Shown: positions 27,228 through 37,138, counted from the stretch's first letter. The stretch: DNA of 64,000 nt from Piscirickettsiaceae bacterium (GCA_013215775.1 JABSQO010000002.1:178325-242324); one strand, 5' to 3'. Numbers and translations are program-made. Notes: generated from the sequence alone by a model not told the origin.

Positions 27228-29144
27228 ATGGGTATTGATGCACATAAGGAAACGCTAGGTTTCCAAACAGAAGTTACGCAATTACTGGATCTTATGATCC
27301 ACTCGCTATACAGCAATAAGGAAATCTTTCTACGCGAGTTGATTTCAAATGCAGCAGATGCATCTGATAAATTACGTTTTGAAGCACTATCTGATGATGC
27401 ACTTTATGAAGATGATGCAGAATTAAAAATCCATGTTTCCTTTGATAAAGAAGCGAAAACAATCACCATTACAGATAATGGTATTGGCATGAGTCGTGAA
27501 GAAGTGATTGATAATATTGGTACTATTGCCAATTCAGGCACTAAAAAATTCTTCGATAACATGACTGGTGATCAAACAAAAGATTCGCAACTCATTGGTC
27601 AGTTTGGTGTGGGTTTCTACTCAACATTTATTGTTGCTGACAATGTGACATTAAAAACACGACGTGCGGGTATGGGTAGTGAGCATGGTGTGCAATGGCA
27701 ATCAGAAGGGAAAGGAGAATTCTCTATTGAAACGATTGATATGCCACAACGTGGCACGGAAGTTACCTTACACATTCGTGAAGACCAAGATGAATTTTTG
27801 AATAGCTGGCGTTTACGCAGCATCATTAGCAAATATTCTGATCACATCAATTTGCCGATTATGATGACAAAAGATCCCGTGCCAGGTGAAGATGGAAAAA
27901 TTGATGAATCTGTTGTTTTAGAACAAGAAACAGTCAACAAAGCCACTGCATTGTGGACATTGTCGAAAAATGAAATCAGTGATGATGATTACAAAGAGTT
28001 TTACAAACAAATTTCCCATGACTATCAAGACCCATTGAGCTGGAGTCATAACAAAGTTGAAGGTAAAATAGAATACACATCATTATTGTTTATACCGTCA
28101 AAAGCACCGTTTGATTTGTGGGATCGTGACAGTAGCCACGGTTTAAAACTGTATGTGAAACGTGTCTTCGTGATGGAAAATGCTGAAGACTTAATGCCAC
28201 GTTACTTACGTTTTATTCGCGGTGTGATTGATACCGATGATTTGCCATTGAATATTTCACGTGAAATTCTACAAGGTAGCAAAACCATTGATAGTATTCG
28301 TGCAGCTTCAGTGAAAAAAGTGCTAAGCGAACTAGCGAAGATGGCGAAAAAAGATACCGAGAAATATGCAGAATTCTGGAAAGAATTCGGCCAAGTTATC
28401 AAAGAAGGTGCTGGTGAAGATTTTGCTAATAAGGATGCACTAGCAAAACTAATGCGTTTTTCAACGACAGAAACAGGTTCAGAGGAACAAACAGTTTCTC
28501 TTGAAGAATATGTTGGTCGTATGAAAGAAAAACAAGACAAGATCTACTACATCACAGCAGAAAGCTTTGCAGCAGCGAAAAACAGCCCTCACCTTGAAGT
28601 ATTCCGTAAGAAAGGTATTGAGGTTCTATTATTAGCTGACCGTGTTGATGAATGGTTAACCAACTCACTGACTGAGTTTGATGGCAAACAACTTCAATCT
28701 GTTGCTAAAGGTGATTTAGACCTAGGTGAGCTTGAAGATGAAAAAGAGAAAAAAGCTCAGGAAAAAGTCGACAAGAAATTTGAAGACTTAGTCGAACGCG
28801 TTAAAAAGACATTAGGCGATAAAGTTAAAGATGTGCGAATTACGCATCGTTTGACTGATTCTCCTGCTTGTTTAGTGGCTGATGACAATGACATGAGTGC
28901 AAACCTTGAGCGTATGCTTAAAGCTGCTGGTCAGCAAATGGGACCTGGTACTAAACCTATCTTTGAATTGAATCCTAAACATCCAATGGTTAAACGCCTG
29001 AAAGATGAGTCAGATAAGAAGCAGTTTAAAGATTGGTCATCTATTTTGTTTGATCAAGCATTATTGGCTGAAGGTGGTCAATTAGAAGACCCGGCTAGCT
29101 ATGTAAAACGACTCAATAAGTTATTGCTCACATTAAGTAAATAA
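27228..29144 (+). CDS. htpG: Molecular chaperone HtpG (Hsp90)
   Basis: A 638-residue bacterial Hsp90. The GHKL ATPase domain shows [38 protein letters not shown] and GQFGVGFYS; the middle domain has [18 protein letters not shown]; the dimerisation domain ends [12 protein letters not shown]. It refolds and remodels clients with DnaK. It has a sigma-32 promoter and a strong terminator and is a single-gene unit followed by hslO, another stress chaperone. Confidence 0.97.
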   Translation: MGIDAHKETLGFQTEVTQLLDLMIHSLYSNKEIFLRELISNAADASDKLRFEALSDDALYEDDAELKIHVSFDKEAKTITITDNGIGMSREEVIDNIGTIANSGTKKFFDNMTGDQTKDSQLIGQFGVGFYSTFIVADNVTLKTRRAGMGSEHGVQWQSEGKGEFSIETIDMPQRGTEVTLHIREDQDEFLNSWRLRSIISKYSDHINLPIMMTKDPVPGEDGKIDESVVLEQETVNKATALWTLSKNEISDDDYKEFYKQISHDYQDPLSWSHNKVEGKIEYTSLLFIPSKAPFDLWDRDSSHGLKLYVKRVFVMENAEDLMPRYLRFIRGVIDTDDLPLNISREILQGSKTIDSIRAASVKKVLSELAKMAKKDTEKYAEFWKEFGQVIKEGAGEDFANKDALAKLMRFSTTETGSEEQTVSLEEYVGRMKEKQDKIYYITAESFAAAKNSPHLEVFRKKGIEVLLLADRVDEWLTNSLTEFDGKQLQSVAKGDLDLGELEDEKEKKAQEKVDKKFEDLVERVKKTLGDKVKDVRITHRLTDSPACLVADDNDMSANLERMLKAAGQQMGPGTKPIFELNPKHPMVKRLKDESDKKQFKDWSSILFDQALLAEGGQLEDPASYVKRLNKLLLTLSK

Positions 29145-29166
29145 AGAGCTTCCCTTTAAGGTGTAA

Positions 29167-29200
29167 AATGCTGGGTAGAAAGCTACCCAGCATTTTTTTT
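29167..29200 (+). terminator. Strong terminator between htpG and hslO
   Basis: AATGCTGGGTAG and CTACCCAGCATT form a perfect 12-pair stem with a four-base loop, followed by eight T residues. It ends only 11 bases before the hslO ATG, so hslO has almost no leader between the terminator and its start codon. Confidence 0.9.
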
Positions 29201-29211
29201 GGAAAAAATTT

Positions 29212-30117
29212 ATGAGCGACACAAATTCATTTCAGTCAGATAACTTACAACGCTTTATCTTCGATAATGCCCCGATCCGTGGTGAGTGGGTGCATTTACA
29301 AGATAGCTGGCAACAAATCCTGATACGGCGTGAATACCCTGTGGCGATACAAAAAATACTGGGTGAAATGATGGCAGCAGCAGCTTTATTGGCTGCAACA
29401 GTAAAGATCGAAGGTCGATTAGTGCTGCAAATAAAATCAACTGGCCCCGTCACATTAATGATGGTGGAATGCACTAGCGACGATACATTAAGAGCTTTTG
29501 CACAATGGGATGGTGAGTTAGCAGACGATGCCACATTAGCAGAAGTGGCAGGAGAAGGATCTTTAGCAATCACCATTGAAGTTGAAGGTGCCAAACAACC
29601 TTATCAAGGTGTAGTGAGTTTAGAGGGTGATTCTATCGCCAATGCATTAGAAACTTATTTCCAACAATCAGAACAATTAACCACAAAAATCTGGTTAGCT
29701 TCTAATGACAATGCTGCAGCTGGCCTGTTTTTACAGCAGTTGCCTAGTGGAGATCAGACCAAAGAAGAAGGTGAGGAACACTGGTCAAGAATGAGTCAAT
29801 TAGCGGCAACTGTCACTTCAAATGAATTACTCGAGTTAGGTGCCGGCACATTACTTCATCGCTTATTTCACGAAGAAGAATGCCGCTTATTAACAACAAC
29901 AGAATTGAGCTTTGCTTGTAGCTGTTCACGTGAGCGTGTGGCAGAAACGATCACCTTGTTAGGTGAGCAAGATGCTCTGGATTTACTTGAAGAAAAAGAG
30001 TGTATCGAAGTGGCGTGTGAGTTTTGTAATGAACACTATCGTTTTGACACAATTGATGTGAAACGGATATTTTCTGAAGCAATTTCTACAGAAGAAGCAT
30101 CATCAACCTTGCACTAA
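29212..30117 (+). CDS. hslO: Redox-regulated chaperone Hsp33
   Basis: A 301-residue Hsp33. The zinc redox switch near the C-terminus is complete, with CSC in FACSCSRERV and CxxC in CEFCNEHY; oxidation releases zinc and activates holdase activity in the cytoplasm. The N-terminal domain shows DNAPIRGEWVHLQDSWQ and LLAATVKIEGRLVLQIK. The ATG is preceded by GGA 9 bases upstream, immediately after the htpG terminator, so expression needs readthrough or a promoter within the 3' end of htpG. Confidence 0.95.
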   Translation: MSDTNSFQSDNLQRFIFDNAPIRGEWVHLQDSWQQILIRREYPVAIQKILGEMMAAAALLAATVKIEGRLVLQIKSTGPVTLMMVECTSDDTLRAFAQWDGELADDATLAEVAGEGSLAITIEVEGAKQPYQGVVSLEGDSIANALETYFQQSEQLTTKIWLASNDNAAAGLFLQQLPSGDQTKEEGEEHWSRMSQLAATVTSNELLELGAGTLLHRLFHEEECRLLTTTELSFACSCSRERVAETITLLGEQDALDLLEEKECIEVACEFCNEHYRFDTIDVKRIFSEAISTEEASSTLH

Positions 30118-30125
30118 TGGCCTAA

Positions 30126-30653
30126 TTATTTAAGCTTATCAAACGTAATAGTGAAGTTTGAATTGTCATCATTTAAATAGAGTTCTCCATCCTGAATATT
30201 GCACTGCAATTGCATAGAACGTTGTGCCATTGAATCCAAACCCTCAGCATTAATATGAAACACGCTGAGATTACTAAAACGCTGGTATTTTTGTTGCTGC
30301 TGTTGCCACCACACCTTGGATTTGCGTTGATGATAAGTGTAAATAATGACCTTTTTGGCACGACCACAAGCTTTACGAATCCGTTTTTCATCAGGCTGGC
30401 CTAAATCAATCCATAGCTCAATTTCATCAGTGAGCGACTTTTGCCATAGATCCGGCTCATCATCACTGTCTATGCCTTTAGTAAAGCTAAGTGATTCACT
30501 GGCATTTACCATAAAAGCAACAAGCCGCACCATAAAACGAAAATCTGTTTCAGAAGGGTGTTGTGCCACTATTAATTCATGGTTTTGATAATAATGCCGA
30601 TCCATATCAGCAATATTAAGTGAGATTTTATTAATTGTTGAGCTAAGAGCCAT
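30126..30653 (-). CDS. yaeQ: YaeQ family protein
   Basis: A 175-residue protein matching YaeQ from start (MALSSTINKISLNIADMDRHYYQ) to end, with LIVAQHPSETDFRFMVRLVAFMVNA, ELWIDLGQPDEKRIRKACGRA and a PD-(D/E)xK-like core. YaeQ has a nuclease-like fold but an unclear biological role (it can compensate for loss of RfaH in E. coli). It converges on hslO and is followed upstream by an oxidoreductase gene on the same strand. Confidence 0.88.
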   Translation of the reverse strand: MALSSTINKISLNIADMDRHYYQNHELIVAQHPSETDFRFMVRLVAFMVNASESLSFTKGIDSDDEPDLWQKSLTDEIELWIDLGQPDEKRIRKACGRAKKVIIYTYHQRKSKVWWQQQQQKYQRFSNLSVFHINAEGLDSMAQRSMQLQCNIQDGELYLNDDNSNFTITFDKLK

Positions 30654-30667
30654 AGGATAAATTCAGT

Positions 30668-31399
30668 TTAAGTTGATGTCGTTTTGTTATAGATAACGGG
30701 CATTTTACCTTGCCATTGTTGCCAGATGTTATCGTCAGTGATTAAATCAGCCATAAAGTGAGCGACATTGATTCGACTGGTCGTTCCAGCATCAAAAATG
30801 GCACTTCTAATCGGTGAAGGATGTATCTCATACTCAGAGACTTCATGTTCATTAACCAAACCATCTGGGCGCACAGCGGCCCATTCGATATGTTTATTAT
30901 TCTGTCCAATTTGGCTGCGTAAACAATCAGCCGCCTTTTCATTATCTGAATGAGGTGGGATCAATAAACGAATAAGCCCAATAACGCATTTTTGAGCAAA
31001 TGAAATCGGCTCATCAAGATCACGATTCCTATTGCCAGTGGTATTCATCAGTACAAACTTAACGGTTTTTTCGGCTGCATGTGTTTTGATAGCATCACAT
31101 AGTCGGCGAGTCGCATCCGTCACCAATAATCGTGGCTGACCATACATACCCTTAACAGTTAGATTGTGTCCTAGGCATGAAGCCACAGCATCACAACCTT
31201 TAGTGTGTAAAGCCATATCAGCATCACTTAAATCAAGCACACTGGCATGGACTATAGATAAGTTTGGATGATTCTTTATATCATTAGACAGATTATCAGT
31301 TGATCGCACAATAACTTTAACATTCAGATCACGATTGAGTAGTTGTTCCACTAATAAACGGCCAGTTGCACCGCTGGCTCCAACTACCACAACAGTCAT
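30668..31399 (-). CDS. NmrA-like NAD(P)-binding protein (SDR superfamily)
   Basis: A 243-residue Rossmann-fold protein: TVVVVGASGATGRLLVEQLL at residues 2-21 is the NAD(P)-binding loop of the atypical SDR/NmrA group, and ADMALHTKGCDAVASCLGHN follows. The canonical SDR catalytic Tyr-x-x-x-Lys is not evident, so it may act as a redox sensor or as a reductase on a nucleotide-linked substrate. It precedes yaeQ by 14 bases on the same strand. Substrate unknown. Confidence 0.7.
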   Translation of the reverse strand: MTVVVVGASGATGRLLVEQLLNRDLNVKVIVRSTDNLSNDIKNHPNLSIVHASVLDLSDADMALHTKGCDAVASCLGHNLTVKGMYGQPRLLVTDATRRLCDAIKTHAAEKTVKFVLMNTTGNRNRDLDEPISFAQKCVIGLIRLLIPPHSDNEKAADCLRSQIGQNNKHIEWAAVRPDGLVNEHEVSEYEIHPSPIRSAIFDAGTTSRINVAHFMADLITDDNIWQQWQGKMPVIYNKTTST

Positions 31400-31572
31400 C
31401 GTTTAATATTCCTGTCTTTTATAAATATCATTATCTTCATTTTGAAATTGACCCCCTGTTTTCAGTTCTAAAACCCAGTTTTTCCGCGATATTTCAGTCG
31501 GTTAGCCTGTGATTTACAGGCCACACTATTCCATAACGCTAAGTTTTACGCAAACTATGTGTTGTTATTTTG
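31400..31572. other. Intergenic region downstream of the catalase-like gene
   Basis: No gene is seen here. A small inverted repeat GCCTGT/ACAGGC lies at 31505-31521 but lacks a T-run, so a terminator for the leftward four-gene operon is not convincing. Confidence 0.4.
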
Positions 31573-32646
31573 TTACCAGTCTAAAGGTTTCGGCACTGCC
31601 GTTTTGTTAAACTGATGGCGATACAACGAGCTAGCTTGATAAACTACTTTTCTAACCCGATTCAAAGCTCCGATAGGCTTATGTTCAGCCAGAGAATTCC
31701 ATGGTGAGAAGGATAGGTTTTCACAGAACTGTTGTTGTTTGGCGGTATCAAACTGTTGTTGTGGAATAGTGATGGTGGCAATAGAAATATAAGGTGAATC
31801 TGATTCTTTCCATAACACGCTGGGGTCTTCTATCGGCATATGCTTTTCTGGGTTTTGAACTTGCACCATAAATTGTAAACAAGCATCACCATTTGCTAGT
31901 TCTGTGGCTAATGTTTTGCGTAAGAAGTCTGGATCAGTTTGATCTTGTTCTACTGTCTTATTAAAAGGCTGGCAAGATTGAATTTTATATTTCACATTAT
32001 GTGAACCAAATTTATAGGCGGTGTTGCTGAAGTATTCTTCCCATATTGGACTGTATGGTGGTGGCGATAGTGTATCTAATACATGGGACAGTTCTCTTAA
32101 CCGCCAGTTGAAAGGGTTATAGCCGTTAAGGAAGTATTTAAGCTTATCTTCACTTTCAATCAAGCCGTTGTAATCATCTAAATTAATGGAAAAGAAAGCA
32201 GGGCTGTTATGAAGTAAGAATTCTTGTGTTTGGCCTTGTTCAATTACGTTGAGTAGTTTTATCGCTATACCTCGTGAGTCTTTTTCAGCATCCTTTGCAA
32301 TTTTGGGTGTGCCGTTGGAAAAACGTATCCAAGCCTTATAAGAATTATCTGATTGTTTAAATATGCCTTGTTGAAGTTCAGGATTTAAATCATCGTTGAT
32401 ATCAAAATAGGCTTTAACACAGGCGTGGCCTTTGGCATGAGCACCACGGTGAGCTTTGTCGGTTTGAAAGGTTTTGATGATACCAAGAAAATTATCAACC
32501 GAACGTTGGATTTGCTCCGGCTCATCATCAGTAATGATTTCTTCAGTAGTGACAATGGCACTATCTTGGGCATGGTAAATAACAAAGCCAAATAATAAAA
32601 TCAGTAGAATAATGAGTGAGACAATGAGTTTCTTGATGATGTCCAT
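31573..32646 (-). CDS. Membrane-anchored catalase-like haem protein
   Basis: A 357-residue protein of the small catalase-related family (as in SrpA and coral/cyanobacterial allene oxide synthase). An N-terminal membrane helix (residues 5-25) would anchor the domain in the periplasm. The haem-pocket His70 is in RGAHAKGHACVKAYF, the distal Asn is in HNSPAFFSIN, and the proximal-tyrosine motif R-x-x-x-Y is in RKVVYQASS. It is shorter than a true catalase (about 480 or more). Known activities in this family include hydroperoxide fatty acid conversion as well as peroxidase. It is the last gene of the operon starting at 37113, 7 bases after the acyltransferase. Confidence 0.8.
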   Translation of the reverse strand: MDIIKKLIVSLIILLILLFGFVIYHAQDSAIVTTEEIITDDEPEQIQRSVDNFLGIIKTFQTDKAHRGAHAKGHACVKAYFDINDDLNPELQQGIFKQSDNSYKAWIRFSNGTPKIAKDAEKDSRGIAIKLLNVIEQGQTQEFLLHNSPAFFSINLDDYNGLIESEDKLKYFLNGYNPFNWRLRELSHVLDTLSPPPYSPIWEEYFSNTAYKFGSHNVKYKIQSCQPFNKTVEQDQTDPDFLRKTLATELANGDACLQFMVQVQNPEKHMPIEDPSVLWKESDSPYISIATITIPQQQFDTAKQQQFCENLSFSPWNSLAEHKPIGALNRVRKVVYQASSLYRHQFNKTAVPKPLDW

Positions 32647-32653
32647 TATTGTT

Positions 32654-33934
32654 TTAACGCCTTAAATTCATCACGGGTTTTTCGATAAACAAATACATTA
32701 AAGTAGCAATTGCCATGCTTAATGTAGTGCTGATAACAAAGCCATAAAGTAAGGTCTCTGTTATAGACCAAGGGTATTCGGTTGGCATGGTAATGGTGAG
32801 ATTGATAAGGGCAGGGATCACTGCAGCCATGACCACTAAATGAATCAGATAAAGTGAATAAGATAAGGTGGCAAATGGATACCAAAAAGATAAGGAAAAG
32901 AAGGCTCGTAGGATATCTGCGAGGCCATGTTGTTGTAATAACATCGCTAGAATAATGATACCAACACCGATGGAGAATAAGTTACGGTTAAATATGTAAT
33001 ACAACACATGCACAGTTTGATAATCATCATAAACAGGTAAATAGGACGCAAAACCCATAAAGAAGATGATAAGCATGATACCTATGGTGGTAGTGGCAAC
33101 ACCCATGGAGGAGTTAAAGAAATTGTGTAATTTATCTTTATGAAAATGGAAGTTATAGGCGACCATACAACCGACTAATAAACTACCAAATCGTGAATGT
33201 AAATTGTCATACAGAATAGTAAAAAAGTGATTGAAATATTCATGGTCAAGGTACATTCGACTACCGGGAGAGGTGCGAATTGCATCATCAGATATCACAA
33301 TGCCAGCACGTATAGCGATGGAGATGAAAAATAACCACAACATGGTGTAGCCGGGTGATTTTGAATATTTAAGAATGACGAATAATAGCAGTGGATAGAT
33401 AAAGTAGAATTGTTCTTCAATCGCTAAACTCCATGTCCAGCCTACGGCTTGGTGGCCATAATCAATAAAGTTGTTGATATAAAGATAGTTTGCCCAGATA
33501 GTGTCACTGTTTGGCCCATTCAATAGCCAATAAATGGTAAGAGTAAAATAGTAGGCGGGTGTAAGCCGAAGGTAACGACGAATATAGAAGTTCTTTAAAT
33601 CCATATGGCCTGATTTGTCGATTTGTCTGAATAAGATGCCGGAGATAAGGAATCCACTCATTACAAAAAAGACGTCTACCCCTTTATCACCATTTAACAC
33701 CCAACCCCAGCCAGTGCCTATCTCATTAAGAATAGATTCGACTGTTTCTGTTGGATGGGCGAGTTGATAGACGAAGAAGGTATGAAATATCAGCACTAAG
33801 ATAATGGATACGGCACGGATACCATCAACCGACGCATAGTTGGTGGCTCGGCGTGTATAGATCGACCGAAAATTCTCTTTAAAAGAAAAGGCAGTTTGTA
33901 GGGCTGTTTTTGATAGGTCGACATCCTTAGACAT
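32654..33934 (-). CDS. Acyltransferase 3 family membrane protein
   Basis: A 426-residue integral membrane protein with about ten helices. The catalytic R-X10-H motif is seen at DGIRAVSIILVLIFH, followed by GVDVFFVMSGFLISGIL and NFYIRRYLRLTPAYY, the OafA/YrhL type signature. Such proteins move acyl groups (acetyl, succinyl or others) onto sugars or lipids across the inner membrane. It is embedded in the operon with a lipase, a di-heme cytochrome and a catalase-like protein, which suggests an acylated lipid or product rather than O-antigen. Confidence 0.85.
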   Translation of the reverse strand: MSKDVDLSKTALQTAFSFKENFRSIYTRRATNYASVDGIRAVSIILVLIFHTFFVYQLAHPTETVESILNEIGTGWGWVLNGDKGVDVFFVMSGFLISGILFRQIDKSGHMDLKNFYIRRYLRLTPAYYFTLTIYWLLNGPNSDTIWANYLYINNFIDYGHQAVGWTWSLAIEEQFYFIYPLLLFVILKYSKSPGYTMLWLFFISIAIRAGIVISDDAIRTSPGSRMYLDHEYFNHFFTILYDNLHSRFGSLLVGCMVAYNFHFHKDKLHNFFNSSMGVATTTIGIMLIIFFMGFASYLPVYDDYQTVHVLYYIFNRNLFSIGVGIIILAMLLQQHGLADILRAFFSLSFWYPFATLSYSLYLIHLVVMAAVIPALINLTITMPTEYPWSITETLLYGFVISTTLSMAIATLMYLFIEKPVMNLRR

Positions 33935-33959
33935 TATTGTTCTACTTTATTTTTATAAA

Positions 33960-35654
33960 TTAGATGGTTTTTAAATATTCAACTAAGGCCCATCTTTGTT
34001 GCTCAGTCAGGGCGGGGAGAGCGTAGTAGCCAGTTCCATATTCATGACCAGCGTTGCTATTGCCTTCAACTGTTGTATCGAACAGGAAGCTATCTTTGGT
34101 GGAGGATGACATGACATAACCCACATTTTTAGGATCATATTCCCAAGAACCAAGTTCAAATTGTTTGATTCGTTGGTCGGCGGACAAGAGCAGCTGATAA
34201 AGATTAGGAACTGAACCATTATGCAAAAAAGGTGCACTTGACCACACGCCATTTAAAGGACGGGCTTTATAGGCAAGTAGTGCATGGTCTGATACTTCTT
34301 TACCGTGTTCAATAATCTCACCATCTACATATTTAGGTGGATGAGTAACTTCAGGATGGCCTAAGTTTTTGGCATCTCGTTTGGCGAGATAAGATTGTAT
34401 AGGATTGTTTTTCAGGATCCCGACCATTAAATTATTGGCAATATGAATAGCTGGTGCTTCACTGGCTAAGGGGTTACCAGCAACATAATAACGTGGTCGA
34501 CCTTCAAATTTACCTGTTTTCCCTTTGAAATAAATAGCGTTTTCAGCCATCAATGGATCAGTGTTGATAGCGCCTAGTGTACTCATGCGTACTTGGATCT
34601 TACGTAGTGGATCGGTACGATCGATATCGACATGACATTGCAGACAATGTTGCTCATATAATCCTCTACCAATATTAGCGAGATCGGTATCAATCTTAGG
34701 GAAACTTAGCGGCCAAAGAGGGGAATGGAGCTGAGAAACCATATGTTCAAGTTTGAGTAGTTCACCCGTTTGTATTGATGATTTATAACCCCCATCAACT
34801 AAGCCTAACCAGTGCGTTGTTTCGGTTTCTATTTCACCAAAGACACCAATAACTTCACCGATATTTCTAGCTAAGGCTCCGACACTTGAATTGGCTTGCG
34901 AGCCATTCCATTCGACATAATCATGTTGAGGTGTATCCCATAGATAAGGGTAACTTGTCGGTGCTGTGGGAGGATTCGTATTGTTTTCTTCGCCTGTTGC
35001 CAAAAGGGCTTGATTTAAAATGGCACCAAAAGCATCTAGACGTGTGTAGCCAGGAACAACATTAGAGTGGTTAGCTACAATGTGGTTTTTACGCTTTTCA
35101 TAGACTGTTTTTAGTGCTTGTTTTAGCTCTGCTTGTTGCGTATTAGAAGCGTTATCACCTAAAAGTCGTTGCTGAAAGCGAACAAATTTTTGTTGATCTT
35201 CTAAGGTTGTTTTTAAAGATGATGCTATTTCAGTAAGAAACAGCTTAAGGTCAATAAAAGCTTGGCCGCCATCAATGCGAACAATGTGATCTTGATAAGT
35301 GATTTGTTGGGTATGACATGCTGCACAAGTCGGGCCCATATGATCACCGTTTCGAGCTAAACCTATTGGCAAACCATCTGGATTATTTTTGCTTTTTGAT
35401 ACAGAGATAAAACCAAAACGGAGCATATTTTCATCACTTCGTAATAACGTATCATTTTCAGCTTGTTCAAGATGAAGAAAATAATCATAAGGAATAAGGC
35501 GAGAACCTTGATCAGCAAAATAAAAATATTCTCGGTCTTCATCTGACCAGTTTTGTTCAAGATAGCTAACATCTTCGCTGGCAGCTGTTATTGGCATCAT
35601 TAAGGATAGGCTGCTGACCAGAAATATCAGTATTATTTGTCGGTAAAATTGCAT
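33960..35654 (-). CDS. Di-heme cytochrome c peroxidase-like protein (RoxA / oleate dioxygenase-like)
   Basis: A 564-residue exported protein (signal peptide 1-25, ending TAA) with two haem c sites, Cys110-Cys113-His114 (CAACH) and Cys337-Cys340-His341 (CLQCH). The C-terminal motif APFLHNGSVPNLYQLL is typical of the large MauG/RoxA-like di-heme group, to which rubber oxygenase RoxA and the Pseudomonas oleate 10S-dioxygenase and diol synthase belong. It is much longer than bacterial cytochrome c peroxidase (about 340). Whether it oxygenates a double bond, oxidises a cofactor or is a peroxidase cannot be told from sequence. It lies between a lipase and an acyltransferase gene in a tight operon. 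Confidence 0.78.
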   Translation of the reverse strand: MQFYRQIILIFLVSSLSLMMPITAASEDVSYLEQNWSDEDREYFYFADQGSRLIPYDYFLHLEQAENDTLLRSDENMLRFGFISVSKSKNNPDGLPIGLARNGDHMGPTCAACHTQQITYQDHIVRIDGGQAFIDLKLFLTEIASSLKTTLEDQQKFVRFQQRLLGDNASNTQQAELKQALKTVYEKRKNHIVANHSNVVPGYTRLDAFGAILNQALLATGEENNTNPPTAPTSYPYLWDTPQHDYVEWNGSQANSSVGALARNIGEVIGVFGEIETETTHWLGLVDGGYKSSIQTGELLKLEHMVSQLHSPLWPLSFPKIDTDLANIGRGLYEQHCLQCHVDIDRTDPLRKIQVRMSTLGAINTDPLMAENAIYFKGKTGKFEGRPRYYVAGNPLASEAPAIHIANNLMVGILKNNPIQSYLAKRDAKNLGHPEVTHPPKYVDGEIIEHGKEVSDHALLAYKARPLNGVWSSAPFLHNGSVPNLYQLLLSADQRIKQFELGSWEYDPKNVGYVMSSSTKDSFLFDTTVEGNSNAGHEYGTGYYALPALTEQQRWALVEYLKTI

Positions 35655-35667
35655 CTGTTATCCCTTA

Positions 35668-37113
35668 TTATTCAGTATCGTCTCTGGAAAGTAATGTGTT
35701 TAACAAGTTATCTTGAAAATTAAGATTACCTGTCAAACTGTTATGAGAGACGCATAAGAAAAAGGATTGTTTCACCGGTAAGAAAATATATTCGTGTCGT
35801 TTGATACTAGGATCCAGAATATTACGACCTAACAGAGAGGCTTTAGTGACTGAGCCATCGCCGGGTTCTAGCAATAAAGCATCATAATCAACACCTGCTA
35901 CAGCTTGAGTAATTTCTTTAGGATACATACGGATAAGTGATTCACCGTCGACTTCTTCGACCACAATTCTGGCAGATGTCAGTGTGCAACCACCACCAAA
36001 TATGGTTAATTTAGGATGATTTTCTGGTAAAGGAATAGTTAATGACCAGACAAACCGTCGTGCTCGTTCAAGTTGCTTCTCAAAGTAGCGATCAAGAGTC
36101 GCTAGATATTTATCGCCTTCATCTTTAGATTCAAATTTAGCAAGAATTCGCTGTCTGACTTTGGGATCAAATATAGACCATTGGAAGCGTCGCCAAATGT
36201 CGACATCAAATAAGTCACGGTCAAGTGGTTCTCCTTTGCCATCAACGATCCAATTGTTGAGAGGATGAGGGAATAATTGATACAAGCTGGGCATTGTAGC
36301 CAGTGTTTCAGTACCAATTTGGTTGAAGCCAATATCAACGCCATTTATAAATAAATTAAGTGTTTTCACTGAACCCAGATTAGGAGTGCCTAACAGAATG
36401 ACTCTACGAACATGATCACCACCATACATGGTAATTTTTTTATCAAAATCATTATCACCAATCACATCTTGCTTGCCGTATCGAATGTAATATCGGGTAA
36501 TGAGCCCGCCCATGCTATGGGCAACGATATCGACTTTTAAATCAGGATCACCATAATCAAGTTGAATTTGGTCGATAAAATCAGCTAATTGTCCGGCACT
36601 GATAACATTATCTTGTCGCCAGTCGTAGTGGAAGACATAGTAGTTCTTATGTTTAGGATCGATTTTCTCGCCTATTTTGGCTAGCTTATAACCAGCAGAG
36701 TCACCTAATGTGCGAACAATTTTGCCATAAAAGTCCTTCCCTACTGCACTCTCTGATATGGCATAGGCCTCAATATTGTTAGACATGGGGATCAATGTAT
36801 CGGGATCGATATCAAATGCGATGTCAGAGTAGTCATGCAAAAATAAGCGACGAGCAGAGCCAGGCCACAGATCTTGTTTGGTATTTTTTTCGCGTAGTTT
36901 ACTACCCAAAACACCATGAATTAATACCACGGGTGGTTGATCATTCACCATCATGCTTTCCATATAAAGACGGTGTAGATCAGGAGCAAATACCTTGTTG
37001 TTAGCAAAGATGCCAGCAATAAATACAGTTGATAAAATTAAGCCGATCAATACGTATTTATTGAATACCAGTAATTTGATAGATCGGTATGTGAATCGAA
37101 TCATAGAAAACAT
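35668..37113 (-). CDS. LCAT-like membrane-anchored lipase/acyltransferase
   Basis: A 481-residue alpha/beta hydrolase. A membrane helix near residues 20-36 anchors it with the enzyme outside the cytoplasm. PPVVLIHGVLGSKL is the oxyanion strand region, FHYDWRQDN is the lecithin:cholesterol acyltransferase-type sequence, and AHSMGG holds the nucleophile Ser200. It would hydrolyse or transfer acyl chains of phospholipids or other esters. It is the first gene of the four-gene operon. It starts 113 bases from divergent recC and 13 bases before the di-heme gene. Confidence 0.82.
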   Translation of the reverse strand: MFSMIRFTYRSIKLLVFNKYVLIGLILSTVFIAGIFANNKVFAPDLHRLYMESMMVNDQPPVVLIHGVLGSKLREKNTKQDLWPGSARRLFLHDYSDIAFDIDPDTLIPMSNNIEAYAISESAVGKDFYGKIVRTLGDSAGYKLAKIGEKIDPKHKNYYVFHYDWRQDNVISAGQLADFIDQIQLDYGDPDLKVDIVAHSMGGLITRYYIRYGKQDVIGDNDFDKKITMYGGDHVRRVILLGTPNLGSVKTLNLFINGVDIGFNQIGTETLATMPSLYQLFPHPLNNWIVDGKGEPLDRDLFDVDIWRRFQWSIFDPKVRQRILAKFESKDEGDKYLATLDRYFEKQLERARRFVWSLTIPLPENHPKLTIFGGGCTLTSARIVVEEVDGESLIRMYPKEITQAVAGVDYDALLLEPGDGSVTKASLLGRNILDPSIKRHEYIFLPVKQSFFLCVSHNSLTGNLNFQDNLLNTLLSRDDTE

Positions 37114-37138
37114 CCATTATTAACAATTTAAAAAACAA

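Noticed and set aside
31505..31521. Short hairpin GCCTGT/ACAGGC downstream of the catalase-like gene.
   Set aside because: No T-run on either side, so it is not listed as a terminator.
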